Counted from the stretch's first letter, positions 45,275 through 54,131 are shown. The stretch: DNA of 64,000 nt from Rhizosphaericola sp047606825 (GCA_047606825.1 JASGDY010000064.1:1-64000), one strand, 5' to 3'. Notes: generated from the letters alone by a model not told the origin. Translations and numbers: made by a program.

Positions 45275-45823
45275 ATGCGATTTATGTCCGAAATTACGAT
45301 AAACTGGCAAACAAGCATGCTCAAGGACGATTTGGTACAACTGGTTCCATTGACAGACGAAGACTTTGAGGCGCTTTACCAAATCGCGTCCGACCCATTG
45401 ATATGGGAGCAGCACCCTACAAAAGACAGGTACAAAAGAAACGTATTTCAACTGTTTTTTGACGGAGCTACTGCATCAAAGAGTGCGTTCCTAATCAAGG
45501 ACAAAGCCTTGGACGCAACCATTGGTTCGACAAGATATTACGACTATCAGCCTGGACATGCAAGCATAGCAATTGGCTATACTTTTCTTGCACGGCAATA
45601 TTGGGGCGGCAAATACAATAGAGCAATAAAAAAGATATTACTTGATTATGCTTTTCAGTTTGTGGACAAGGTATATTTTCATATCGGCACGGAAAATATC
45701 CGTTCACAAATCGCTATAGGGAATCTTGGCGCCGAAAAGATAAGGGAAGTCCAACTGGGCGATTATGGTCAAGCCGTCGCACACTATGAATATGTGATTG
45801 ATAAACGAAACTGGGAAACCTAA
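45275..45823 (+). CDS. GNAT-family N-acetyltransferase
   Basis: 182 residues of the RimJ/RimL-like GNAT group: LVPLTDEDFEALYQIASDPLIWEQHP at the start, GSTRYYDYQ, IAIGYTFLARQYWGGKYNRAIKKILLDYAF with the acetyl-CoA-binding region, and NIRSQIAIGNLGAEKIRE. Acetylates an unknown amine. An ATG three codons in (45284) is an alternative start. It follows composite repeat A by about 55 bp. Confidence 0.88.
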   Translation: MRFMSEITINWQTSMLKDDLVQLVPLTDEDFEALYQIASDPLIWEQHPTKDRYKRNVFQLFFDGATASKSAFLIKDKALDATIGSTRYYDYQPGHASIAIGYTFLARQYWGGKYNRAIKKILLDYAFQFVDKVYFHIGTENIRSQIAIGNLGAEKIREVQLGDYGQAVAHYEYVIDKRNWET

Positions 45824-46017
45824 CGCCATGCGCAAACCATCGTACCGGGCAAATACCCATTACGACCTTGACAAGACCGTAGATTTGGCTTACCGTTCGT
45901 AGCCCAACATTTACAAGCGGGCAGACCGAATGGAGTTGTTGTTAATCGGTATAGAAAGCATACGGCAGACCTTTTTGCCAAAAAGAAAGGAAAACACAGA
46001 AGGAATAACTTTGAAAA

Positions 46018-47037
46018 ATGGCAGACACTCAAAACATAGAACAGTTTGATTTTATTAACGAAATCAAAACTAAAGTAAGAGAAGCCCAATACGCAGCCTT
46101 AAAAGCCGTAAATGTGGAACTCATTCGCCTATATTGGCACATCGGGAAATCCATCACCGAAAAACAAGCAAAAAGTTGGGGCAAAGCGGTTGTCCCTACG
46201 CTTTCGGCAGAATTGCAACAGGAATTTCCGGGCGTTGGCGGTTTTTCTACAACAAACCTTTGGTTAATGGCTCAATTCTATAGTGAATATCACACAGTTG
46301 AAAATCTCCAACCACTGGTTGGAGAAATTAGCTGGACAAAAAACATTGTTATTCTCAACAAATGCAAGGATAATTTGGAACGCCAATTTTACATACTTTC
46401 CACGAAAAAATTCGGTTGGACAAAAAACGTTCTCATTCATCAAATTGAAAACAAAACCTACGAAAAGTATCTACTCAACCAAACCAACTTTGACAACACG
46501 TTACCAGAAAATGTGAAAAACCAAGCGGTTTTAGCGGTAAAAGACGAATATACGTTTGACTTTTTGGAACTTGCGGACGAGCATTCGGAACGGGAACTGG
46601 AAAACGCCTTGGTGCAAAACATGCGCAACTTTTTGTTGGAAATGGGATTCCAATTTACGTTTGTCGGAAATCAGTTTAAACTGGAAGTGGACGGGAAGGA
46701 ATATTTTATTGATTTGCTTTTGTACCACCGGCAACTGCAATGTTTGGTTGCTATTGAATTGAAAATTGGCGATTTCTTACCCGAATACAAAGGCAAAATG
46801 GAATTTTACCTTACACTGTTGAACGAGAACGTAAAACTGCCAAATGAAAAAGACAGCATTGGAATCATTATCTGCAAAGAGAAAAACAGAACTGTCGTAG
46901 AATATTCGTTGAAAACAAGCAACCAGCCAATAGGCGTTGCAACATACAGCACGACAGCATTATTGCCGAAAGACTACCAAAAATTATTACCGGACGAGAA
47001 AGCCATATCAGAAAAGTTGAACAAATATTTTCCATAA
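46018..47037 (+). CDS. YhcG/DUF1016-family PDDEXK nuclease
   Basis: 339 residues. N-terminal DUF1016 helical domain (AVNVELIRLYWHIGKSITEKQ, WGKAVVPTLSAELQQEFPG). The C-terminal PD-(D/E)xK domain shows FIDLLLYHRQLQCLVAIELKIG (about 222-243), with Asp, Glu and Lys in place. The family is a predicted nuclease, often mobile and sometimes linked to restriction-modification or other defence genes; none is adjacent here. Flanks 45824-46017 and 47038-47266 carry no gene and look like a transferred cassette. Confidence 0.88.
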   Translation: MADTQNIEQFDFINEIKTKVREAQYAALKAVNVELIRLYWHIGKSITEKQAKSWGKAVVPTLSAELQQEFPGVGGFSTTNLWLMAQFYSEYHTVENLQPLVGEISWTKNIVILNKCKDNLERQFYILSTKKFGWTKNVLIHQIENKTYEKYLLNQTNFDNTLPENVKNQAVLAVKDEYTFDFLELADEHSERELENALVQNMRNFLLEMGFQFTFVGNQFKLEVDGKEYFIDLLLYHRQLQCLVAIELKIGDFLPEYKGKMEFYLTLLNENVKLPNEKDSIGIIICKEKNRTVVEYSLKTSNQPIGVATYSTTALLPKDYQKLLPDEKAISEKLNKYFP

Positions 47038-47162
47038 ACCACCGGCAGAATGGCGTTTTTGTTCGGGTTGTACGAAAAATATACGGCAGAACTTTTCACA
47101 AACGACGAACAGAAAAAAAGAAAAAGCCAAAATAAAACTGAACCGCCAAACCTCGAACTGGT

Positions 47163-47192
47163 GCCGCCGTTGTCGACGGTATCCCCAGCAAC
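47163..47192. repeat. Degenerate copy of the dispersed 28-bp motif
   Basis: GCCGCCGTTGTCGACGGTAT followed by CCCCAGCAAC shares about 20 positions with the copy at 7866-7893 but pairs poorly. It lies upstream of the S10 peptidase gene. Confidence 0.35.
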
Positions 47193-47266
47193 TTTTTGTT
47201 TTCTCTTTTTGCTTATGACTTGGCACTATTTTATTTTGTACATTTAACTCCAAAAATTGAACTAAC

Positions 47267-48811
47267 ATGTCACTAAAACGATGTATCACTCTACCTTTTT
47301 TTGCGGTTTCTTTGTTTGCTTTACAGGGCAAGGCACAGGACAAGCCGGAAACGAAACCCAATACAGCCGGAAAACCCAAAGCGGAAAGCCCAGCATCTTT
47401 GTTGCGGCTGGACGTTGACAGTGCGGTCACCACCAAACACAGCGTGACCATCAAAGGCATTCCGGTTGCCTACACAGCAACCGCTGGCACGATACCGATA
47501 TGGGACGAAGACGGCAAACCCGTTGCAGGCGTCTTTTACACGTATTACGAGCGCGACAATGTCAAAGACCGCGACAGCCGCCCGTTGGTAATATCGTTCA
47601 ACGGCGGTCCCGGCACACCTTCCCTATGGATGGAAATCGGCTATACCGGTCCGCGTATGTTGAAAATCGACGACGAAGGCTATCCTGTGCTACCTTACGG
47701 ATTGCAGGACAATCCCAATTCCATCCTGGATATTGCGGACATCGTGTATCTCGACCCGGTCAACACAGGTTATTCACGCAAAACGGACAAGGAAACGCCG
47801 AACACAAAATTTTACGGTGTCAACGAAGACATCGCCTATCTCGCGGACTGGATCAATACTTTCGTGACCCGCAAAAACCGTTGGGCATCACCCAAATTCC
47901 TCATCGGCGAAAGCTATGGCACGACACGTGCTTCCGGCCTGGCGTTGGCTTTGCAACAACGCGAATGGATGTTCCTCAACGGGGTCGTATTGGTCTCACC
48001 GACCGAACTCGGCATTGAACGCAACGGACCTCTGGCGGCGGCACTGCGCCTGCCCTATTTCAGTGCTACGGCCTGGTACCACAAAAAACTGCCCGCCGAC
48101 CTGCAAAGCCAAGACCTCACCGCGTTCCTACCAACGGTAGAAAAATATGCCATTGACGAGCTACTGCCTGCCATCGCAAAAGGCAATTCCATATCTGCGG
48201 AAGAAAGGGCAAAAGTCGTAGGCCAGTTCGCCCGCTATACAGGCCTGGACACTTCCGTCATTTCCGGCAACAATCTGGACGTCTCCACGGACGTGTACTG
48301 GAAAGAATTGCTGAAAAAAGAAGGCTACACCATCGGACGGCTCGATTCCCGTTACAAGGGCATCGACAAGCAAGCCTATGGTTCCAGCCCAGACTACAAT
48401 GCCGAGCTGGAATCCTGGTCCAACGCATTCACGCCGGCGATGAATATCTACCTGCGCAATGAACTAAACTATAAAACCGATATCCACTACAACATCTTTG
48501 GTTCGGTCCGACCCTGGAACAACAAAAACAACCAAGTTGCGGAAAACCTGCGCCTGGCAATGGCGTCCAACCCCAACCTGCACCTGCTTGTGCAATCCGG
48601 CTACTACGACGGCGCCTGCGACTATTTCAACGCCAAATACAGTATGTGGCAGATGGATCCGCGCGGCGTATTACTATCCCGCATGAAATGGGAAGGTTAC
48701 AGAAGCGGGCACATGCTCTATCTCCGCAAAGAAGACCGCGAAACATCCACGGAAAACCTCCGGAAATTTATCCAGTCCTCCCTCAACCTCGGAAAATCCA
48801 TCAAATATTAA
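47267..48811 (+). CDS. Secreted S10-family serine carboxypeptidase-like protein
   Basis: 514 residues with a signal peptide (cleavage near GKAQ). S10 alpha/beta-hydrolase blocks: VISFNGGPGTPSLWMEIGYTGP (about 106), DPVNTGYSRK, catalytic Ser in GESYGTTRASG (about 219), Asp in SGYYDGACDYF (about 447) and His in YRSGHMLYL (about 483). Cleaves C-terminal residues from peptides, probably in the periplasm. The family is common in Bacteroidota and Proteobacteria with unknown targets. Confidence 0.92.
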   Translation: MSLKRCITLPFFAVSLFALQGKAQDKPETKPNTAGKPKAESPASLLRLDVDSAVTTKHSVTIKGIPVAYTATAGTIPIWDEDGKPVAGVFYTYYERDNVKDRDSRPLVISFNGGPGTPSLWMEIGYTGPRMLKIDDEGYPVLPYGLQDNPNSILDIADIVYLDPVNTGYSRKTDKETPNTKFYGVNEDIAYLADWINTFVTRKNRWASPKFLIGESYGTTRASGLALALQQREWMFLNGVVLVSPTELGIERNGPLAAALRLPYFSATAWYHKKLPADLQSQDLTAFLPTVEKYAIDELLPAIAKGNSISAEERAKVVGQFARYTGLDTSVISGNNLDVSTDVYWKELLKKEGYTIGRLDSRYKGIDKQAYGSSPDYNAELESWSNAFTPAMNIYLRNELNYKTDIHYNIFGSVRPWNNKNNQVAENLRLAMASNPNLHLLVQSGYYDGACDYFNAKYSMWQMDPRGVLLSRMKWEGYRSGHMLYLRKEDRETSTENLRKFIQSSLNLGKSIKY

Positions 48812-48816
48812 AGCAA

Positions 48817-48890
48817 AAAAAAGCTCCGATAGAAATCGGAGCCGCAACCAAAACTAACTGCTTATGAGAAAATTTACTAACAAACTAACT
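48817..48890 (-). ncRNA. Candidate small RNA, copy 1
   Basis: On the minus strand GTTTGTTAGTAAATTTTCTC... leads to the hairpin GCTCCGAT-TTCT-ATCGGAGC followed by eight T residues. It is almost identical to copy 2 at 49155-49235, and the two differ by a compensating change in the stem. The region 48812-49526 holds no other gene. No clear TAnnTTTG box was found for this copy. Confidence 0.5.
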
Positions 48891-49154
48891 ATTAGAATAT
48901 TGAGACTGTATAAAAAGAAAAAAGTTTAATCATCCCGTTTATTTTTCTGCAAAATATTTTTCTATACCAGATACCTGCCTATACATTAATAGGTGATTGC
49001 CCTATAAAATGAAAACCATGTCCTGAAAGGAACAAACTTTAAGTGAAAAAAATTCAACAAAAAGGAAAAGGATGTATCTGTCCGGTGCTTTCGATATTCT
49101 GTATGCTATCATAATATCGTTAAGAGTATCGTCCAGTAAAAGATTAGATAGACC

Positions 49155-49235
49155 CCAAAAAAATAGGCTTCGATAGAAATCGAAGCCGCAACCAAAACTA
49201 ACTGCTTATGAGAAAATTTACTAACAAACCATTAT
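49155..49235 (-). ncRNA. Candidate small RNA, copy 2
   Basis: Same minus-strand sequence as copy 1, with stem GCTTCGAT-TTCT-ATCGAAGC and a T-rich tail. Relative to copy 1 a C-G pair has become T-A on both sides of the stem. A perfect TATCTTTG -7 box lies at 49242-49249 on the minus strand, which would start an RNA of about 80 nt here. Confidence 0.55.
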
Positions 49236-49241
49236 TTACAG

Positions 49242-49249
49242 CAAAGATA
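49242..49249 (-). promoter_or_regulatory. -7 promoter box of candidate small RNA copy 2
   Basis: TATCTTTG on the minus strand fits TAnnTTTG and is spaced about 7 nt from the expected RNA start. Confidence 0.45.
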
Positions 49250-49526
49250 AGGTGTTATAGTATAATAAACGCTTCTTCCATTTTCTGCTTTAAGGAGACG
49301 GCAATACTGGACAGAGGACATGCAGCATACTATATATTTTCCGAAACCCTTATCCAGTAAGGATTACAGCCATATTACAACACTATACAAAGGCTGTTTT
49401 TAGGAGATAAACGACACCCAAAAAAGGGGCAAAACGGCTTTTTTTAGTGGTAGAGAGGATCTTAATTTATAGCAGATAATACATTAAAACTGCGCTTCCG
49501 TGGTACACTCCCTTTAAGCAAATAAC

Positions 49527-50498
49527 CTATGGGTATATTTCCGGATTGATGCAGTGGGGCATCTTTTTACCTTTCAACACAGCGACGATATTTTCCGCGG
49601 CAATTCGCGACATCTCACTACGCGTTTCAAAAGTTGCGCTTCCGATATGGGGGAGCACGGCGACGGTTTCCATTTTCAGAAGTGGGTTGTTGGGCTTCAT
49701 CGGTTCGGGATTGGTCACGTCGAGACCTGCCCCCCAGATACTTTTCTTTTTTAAGGCTTGTGTCAACGCCTTTTCGTCCACAATACCGCCACGGCTGGTA
49801 TTGATGAAAATACTCGTGGGTTTCATCTTTTCAAAGGCCGTTTTGTCAAACAGGTTTTCCGTTTCGGGTGTCAACGCGCTATGCAATGAAAGTACGTCGC
49901 TTGCCGCGAGCAGCTTGTCGAAACTTACTTTTTTCGCACCAAGTTCTTTTTCGGCCTGTTCGTTGCGGTGTCTGTTGTGGTAGATGATGTTCATATTGAA
50001 TGCGGCCTGGCTCTTCCTGGCCATTTCCATTCCAATCCTGCCAAGACCAAAAATCCCCAGCGTTTTCCCTTCCAGGTCCATTCCCAAATTGTCCATGGGG
50101 TTAAATCCACCCCATTGCCCGTCCAATATCCTGTTGTAGTTATAGGTCGCTTTACGTGCCACCATCTGCATCAGCAGGAAGGCCACGTCGGCCGTCGCCT
50201 TGCTCAACACGTGGGGCGTATTGCCCACGGGAATTTTGTGTCGGACAGCCGCTTGTACATCCACATTGTCGTAACCGACAGACAAGAGGGAAACGGCTTT
50301 GAGGTGCGGACAGGCCGCAAAAAAACGCGCGTCCAGCTTGTAGCCGATGCAGAGCACCGCATCGTAGTCCTGGAGTTTTTTATACAATGCTTCAGGGGCA
50401 GGTGCCTGTTTCTGTTTCCATACCGTAACGTCTATTTTCGCTTTTTTGAAAACATCCATTCCGCGTTCCGCAATTGGCTTAGTGATAAAAACTTTCAT
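49527..50498 (-). CDS. D-2-hydroxyacid dehydrogenase (glyoxylate/hydroxypyruvate reductase type)
   Basis: 323 residues from ATG 50498. NAD-binding motif LGIFGLGRIGMEMAR (about 147), catalytic Arg in NTSRGGIVDE (about 234), Glu in the following GLDVTNPEP block, and His in LPHIGSATFETR (about 283). The sequence is closest in type to D-glycerate dehydrogenase/glyoxylate reductase (GRHPR) rather than SerA, since no ACT or ASB domain follows. Confidence 0.9.
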   Translation of the reverse strand: MKVFITKPIAERGMDVFKKAKIDVTVWKQKQAPAPEALYKKLQDYDAVLCIGYKLDARFFAACPHLKAVSLLSVGYDNVDVQAAVRHKIPVGNTPHVLSKATADVAFLLMQMVARKATYNYNRILDGQWGGFNPMDNLGMDLEGKTLGIFGLGRIGMEMARKSQAAFNMNIIYHNRHRNEQAEKELGAKKVSFDKLLAASDVLSLHSALTPETENLFDKTAFEKMKPTSIFINTSRGGIVDEKALTQALKKKSIWGAGLDVTNPEPMKPNNPLLKMETVAVLPHIGSATFETRSEMSRIAAENIVAVLKGKKMPHCINPEIYP

Positions 50499-50631
50499 TG
50501 TCAAAGTAAAATTTAAAAGTTAAAAAACAACGTCCAGAACACGCAGCGTGTCTTGGATCCATAACTAATCTAGCGGGGATTCTGCCTTTCATAACCAAAG
50601 TGGACACGCACCACATAGGCTTTCCCTGAAA

Positions 50632-50664
50632 CGAAAAAGCCATTCTATCCGAACAGCTTTTTCG
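50632..50664 (-). terminator. Terminator-like hairpin after coaD
   Basis: CGAAAAAGC (50632-50640) pairs with GCTTTTTCG (50656-50664), loop 15 nt. On the minus strand it lies downstream of coaD and upstream of the dehydrogenase gene, suggesting the two are separate transcripts. Confidence 0.55.
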
Positions 50665-50692
50665 TTTACCATCATTTTCTTTACCATTTTCC

Positions 50693-51166
50693 TTATTTCC
50701 CATAAATCGTACCACGCACGACATCGGGAAGGAACTGGCTGGCATCGCCGTTGTTTTTGATGACGTCGCGCACCATCGTGGACGCGACGGAATTGTATAT
50801 CGGCAGACAGGTCAGGAACACGGTTTCTATCGTATCGTCAAGGCTACGGTTCATGTCGGCTATCATTTTTTCGTATTCAAAATCACTCACGAACCGGATA
50901 CCGCGCACAATAATTTTAGCACCTATTTTTTGGCAGAAATCAACCGTCAGCCCCTCGTAGATGTGCGCTTCAATCTGCGGCTCTTGCTTGAATATCTCGT
51001 CCAGCCAGGCTTTACGCTGATGGACGGAATACATGGGTACTTTGGCGATGTTGTTGCCGATACCGATGACCACTTTGTCAAAAAGTCCCAAAGCACGCGT
51101 GACGATGTCCACGTGTCCAATCGTAACGGGGTCAAAAGTTCCGGGGAACAGGGCAATTTTTTCCAT
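50693..51166 (-). CDS. coaD: Phosphopantetheine adenylyltransferase
   Basis: Fourth step of coenzyme A synthesis. 157 residues, the normal size. Nucleotidyltransferase motif GTFDPVTIGHVDI (about 9-21) and the second motif region VASTMVRDVIKNNGD (about 127). VRGIRFVSDFEYEKMIADMNR is typical of the bacterial enzyme. It starts 6 bp behind pyrB, so the two are probably cotranscribed. Confidence 0.97.
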   Translation of the reverse strand: MEKIALFPGTFDPVTIGHVDIVTRALGLFDKVVIGIGNNIAKVPMYSVHQRKAWLDEIFKQEPQIEAHIYEGLTVDFCQKIGAKIIVRGIRFVSDFEYEKMIADMNRSLDDTIETVFLTCLPIYNSVASTMVRDVIKNNGDASQFLPDVVRGTIYGK

Positions 51167-51172
51167 CTGAGT

Positions 51173-52102
51173 TTAATTGTTTCGTTCTGCCAGCAAATAT
51201 AGGACTGCCATGCGAACCGCCACGCCATTTTCCACTTCGGGTAAGATAATGGAGCACGGTCCGTCTGCGACGTCGCTGTCCAGCTCCACGCCACGGTTGA
51301 TAGGCCCCGGGTGCATGATGGTGATTTCTTTGCCCAGGCTTTCCAACAGTCGGCGGCTCACGCCATATTGCAGGTTGTATTCACGAAGTGAGGAAAACAA
51401 AGGCTGGTCAAGCCTTTCGAGTTGTATGCGCAACACATTGGCAACGTCGCACCACTGCAACGCCTTTTTGATGTCGTATTCCACACGCACGTCAAATGCG
51501 TCGGTCAGGTATTTGGGAATCAGTGTCGGCGGACCAGCAATGGTCACTTCGGCACCCATCTTGGTCAGCAGGTACATGTCGCTCATCGCCACCCTGCTAT
51601 GGCTGATATCGCCCAATATTGCGACCTTGCGCCCTTCGAGGTTGCGGCCAAAACGTTCCTGTATGGACAGTGCTTCCAGCAAAGCCTGCGTTGGATGCTC
51701 GTTGATGCCGTCGCCGGCATTGACAATCGCCGCCGGGATGTGCTTGGCAAGGAAATGCGGCGCACCGCTAGCCGAATGCCGCATTACGACCATGTCCACC
51801 TTCATGCTCAGGATATTATTGACTGTATCCAGAAGTGTCTCCCCCTTCTTGACGGAAGATGCACTGGCGGTAAAGTTAAGGGTGTCGGCAGAAAGGCGTT
51901 TTTCCGCCAACTCAAAGGACATCCTGGTACGGGTGGAATTTTCGAAAAACAGATTGACGATGGTAACGTCGCGCAGGGAAGGTACTTTCTTCACCGGACG
52001 TTGCAATACTTCTTTGAACTGGGCGGCGGTGTCGAGGATAAGCGTGATGTCTTCCCTCGTCAAGTCCCTAATACCCAAAAGATTTCGCGTGGAGAGTTTC
52101 AT
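51173..52102 (-). CDS. pyrB: Aspartate carbamoyltransferase catalytic subunit
   Basis: Second step of pyrimidine synthesis. The frame is open to 52207, but the ATG at 52102 (MKLSTRNLLGI) is the standard N-terminus and gives 309 residues. Motifs: FFENSTRTRMSFELAEKRL for carbamoyl phosphate (about 53), SGAPHFLAKH, and IMHPGPINRGVELDSDVADG near the end. No pyrI follows. A 56-bp copy of its start and leader (52094-52149) is found at 53527-53582. Confidence 0.97.
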   Translation of the reverse strand: MKLSTRNLLGIRDLTREDITLILDTAAQFKEVLQRPVKKVPSLRDVTIVNLFFENSTRTRMSFELAEKRLSADTLNFTASASSVKKGETLLDTVNNILSMKVDMVVMRHSASGAPHFLAKHIPAAIVNAGDGINEHPTQALLEALSIQERFGRNLEGRKVAILGDISHSRVAMSDMYLLTKMGAEVTIAGPPTLIPKYLTDAFDVRVEYDIKKALQWCDVANVLRIQLERLDQPLFSSLREYNLQYGVSRRLLESLGKEITIMHPGPINRGVELDSDVADGPCSIILPEVENGVAVRMAVLYLLAERNN

Positions 52103-52179
52103 TAAAAAGCGAAGATAAAAGATAATCCGTAATCTGCGTTTTTTCTTTTCCACAACGACAGCATATCTATACTGTACGC

Positions 52180-52278
52180 TTGCTGTTCGGGATGCCCTTC
52201 GGAACATCCCGAACCGATGATAAACAGGATTTAAAATCCTGACTTATATATTGTTCGAGAATTGCAATCTCGAACAGC
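52180..52278. repeat. Composite hairpin element, copy B
   Basis: Hairpins at 52185-52214 (GTTCGGGATG/CATCCCGAAC), 52225-52241 (CAGGATT-TAA-AATCCTG) and 52253-52275 (GTTCGAGA/TCTCGAAC). GCTGTTCG at the left and CGAACAGC at the right edge can also pair. It is a shortened version of copies C and D in the same orientation, lying between the leader of pyrB and the stop of the next gene. Confidence 0.8.
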
Positions 52279-52284
52279 AATGGG

Positions 52285-52869
52285 TTAATAAATCAAATTC
52301 ATTATGAAACGTTGATTCGATGGAGGGATTTCCCATGCGTTTCCATTTTTAGTCAACCACCAAGTTTCGGCATACTCTTCCCTTTCTCTGCCATAAGCAA
52401 AGGAGATAATACAATGGTTACCTATGAAAATGGGATTGGACAATTCAAAGTGCCGATTATTGGGTTTGTATTTGAAAAACCTCACTCCCTGCTCGCAGCT
52501 AATGTCAAGCATCCCGTTCCTTGTTTCAATGATTGACGTGTCAATAACAATCTCAGTCCGGTTTTGTAGTGCATTTCTCAAGTACGGATATTCTTGTTCA
52601 TTGATTCTGCCTTTCATTAATCCACCACCCAACAGGACATCGTCATAATGTCCTGGACCATATATCACGTTAAAATTCTGTGTATGGCAGTTGATGATTA
52701 AGGTATGGGTAAAGGAAAAAAGCGTATCTCCATTCTTTTGATAGTCTTTCCATAGCGTATCAAGAACCATGGTATATATCTGACGAATCACATCCTTGGG
52801 CTGGGCGATGGATATGTTTACCTTTAGAAGAATGACGAGAATCAAAGATGCTATTTTTACCTTTTTCAT
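52285..52869 (-). CDS. Secreted hypothetical protein in the cassette array
   Basis: 194 residues with a signal peptide (SLILVILLKVNISIAQ) and a mature part of unknown fold, rich in Asn, Ile and Tyr: YGPGHYDDVLLGGGLMKG, IFIGNHCIISFAYGREREEYAETWWL. No family recognised. It is AT-rich compared with pyrB next door, ends 6 bp before repeat B, and its start overlaps the stop of the frameshifted gene behind it by 4 bp. It may be an accessory or immunity-like protein of the array. Confidence 0.6.
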   Translation of the reverse strand: MKKVKIASLILVILLKVNISIAQPKDVIRQIYTMVLDTLWKDYQKNGDTLFSFTHTLIINCHTQNFNVIYGPGHYDDVLLGGGLMKGRINEQEYPYLRNALQNRTEIVIDTSIIETRNGMLDISCEQGVRFFKYKPNNRHFELSNPIFIGNHCIISFAYGREREEYAETWWLTKNGNAWEIPPSNQRFIMNLIY

Positions 52870-53322
52870 TCAAGAACAAAATTATCTACTTCTAAATCGT
52901 TAATATATGAATTACATTGCATATTAGTTATTTGAATGATAAACATACCAGAGTCGTACCTATCTGGCAGTATAGCCATATCATAATTTGTCTTCGTATT
53001 TTTATCCCAAACCATAATGTCAAATTCACCTTTTGCCAAATCTTCTTCAGTCATATTTATAGGTTCTCCGTACCACCCATAAAACTCCATAAAATCATTA
53101 ATGGTCAGCTTACTCTTTAAGAATATTGTGAAATCGCAATAGCTTAGTTCCTCTGTATGTACTATTGCATTTGAAAATAAACGACAAATCACTATCTTTT
53201 TTTCTTTCAAAAGGAGATAGCTCATGATTCACAAAATATAATATAGAACTATCGTCTATTAAATTCAATGCGATGCCTGGATATTCGTCCATAAGAATAT
53301 TATTTTTATTTAATAATGCCAT
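52866..53322 (-). pseudogene. Frameshifted hypothetical gene
   Basis: Two frames join into one likely protein. The upstream frame (from ATG 53322, MALLNKNNILMDEYPGIAL) loses sense near 53150 and stops at 53110. The downstream frame continues with EELSYCDFTIFLKSKLTINDF and ends at 52866. A one-base change near 53150 would restore a gene of about 150 residues. Family unknown. Alternatively the downstream frame is used alone from ATG 53225 (119 residues). Repeat C begins 27 bp upstream of the start. Confidence 0.5.
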
Positions 53323-53349
53323 TGACAATATAAGAAATGAGGTTAACCT

Positions 53350-53524
53350 TGCTGTTCTGGATGTTCCGTAGGGCATCCCGAACCGATGATAGACAGGATT
53401 TAAAATCCTGGCTTATTTATCGTTCGACATACTCTGCATTAACATGTCGAACAGCGTGGTTAAAAGCGCATTGCAAATGTACGGATACGGAAGACGTTCG
53501 AGATTGCAAATCTCGAACAGCAAT
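53350..53524. repeat. Composite hairpin element, copy C
   Basis: About 175 bp with hairpins near 53352-53382 (GGATGTTCC/GGGCATCC with G-T pairs), 53394-53410 (CAGGATT-TAA-AATCCTG), 53422-53452 (GTTCGACAT/ATGTCGAAC), and 53496-53518 (GTTCGAGATT-GCA-AATCTCGAAC). Nearly identical in order and sequence to copy D. Confidence 0.85.
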
Positions 53525-53526
53525 GC

Positions 53527-53582
53527 GAGTTTCATTAAAAGGTGAGGATAAAAGACAATCCGTAATCTGCGTTTTTTCTTTT
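53527..53582. repeat. 56-bp duplicate of the pyrB start and leader
   Basis: Matches 52094-52149 with four differences, including the ATG and the next two codons of pyrB (MKL on the minus strand). It abuts repeat C. The remaining gap to 53699 has no gene. Confidence 0.85.
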
Positions 53583-53699
53583 TGCTCAACTGCCAATATT
53601 CCATTTCAACATCATTTCTGACATCCCAAAAATCAGAATTTCGAAACGTCAGTTTTGTTGGCTATGTTCTACCCTCATACCCACGTCATAACAAGATTA

Positions 53700-54131
53700 T
53701 CACTGTTTACAAATCAGCCAATGATGTAAAGGAATGTATGTTATAGTAAGTGAAGCAAGTAAAATAAGCATCTGTATATAAGCTATCCATTCCCCACCAA
53801 CAAGATTGACAAAAAACAACCCTGCAATCAAAACACATGACAACTGAATACAAAAATGTAATATCATCTTACTATAAATACCCGAAAACTTATACGGATA
53901 TTTTGATAGCAAAAACTCAAATGGAAGGAGGATAAATATCAAATATATTGTAGAAAGATAAGGAAATACTGTATCGCGCAATAAATCTTTCATATAATCT
54001 ACAATATTATCAAATCTATGGTAGTTAAGGTAATAATTACCAGTAACGATATCTTTCCAATATTTAAACAACATTATACATTCCAATATAAAGTAAGAAT
54101 ATACGACATCGAATGTAATTCGTTTTAACAT
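53700..54131 (-). CDS. Small integral membrane protein in the cassette array
   Basis: 143 residues from ATG 54131 (a TTG at 54140 is also in frame). Four hydrophobic segments: near residues 6-25, 57-77, 88-108 and 115-135 (FPYLSTIYLIFILLPFEFLL, ILHFCIQLSCVLIAGLFFV). No family recognised. Very AT-rich. It stands between repeats C and D, and could be a membrane immunity protein or a captured cassette gene. Confidence 0.6.
   Translation of the reverse strand: MLKRITFDVVYSYFILECIMLFKYWKDIVTGNYYLNYHRFDNIVDYMKDLLRDTVFPYLSTIYLIFILLPFEFLLSKYPYKFSGIYSKMILHFCIQLSCVLIAGLFFVNLVGGEWIAYIQMLILLASLTITYIPLHHWLICKQ

Noticed and set aside
45824..46017. Possible integron attC site beside the YhcG gene
   Set aside because: There is a CTAACGCC-like start and a GTTGTTAATC-like end, but the inner core boxes and inverted symmetry are not convincing and no integrase is present.
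47050..47247. 65-codon plus-strand frame after the YhcG gene
   Set aside because: Hydrophobic C-terminus and Lys-rich middle look accidental, and it contains the degenerate dispersed repeat.
48866..48929. Short plus-strand peptide MRKFTNKLTIRILRLYKKKKV
   Set aside because: The ATGAGAAAA start is shared by both copies of the small-RNA-like element, but the frames diverge right after it, and the terminator geometry supports a minus-strand RNA instead.
51177..52118. 313-codon plus-strand frame
   Set aside because: Antisense shadow of pyrB, whose motifs are complete.
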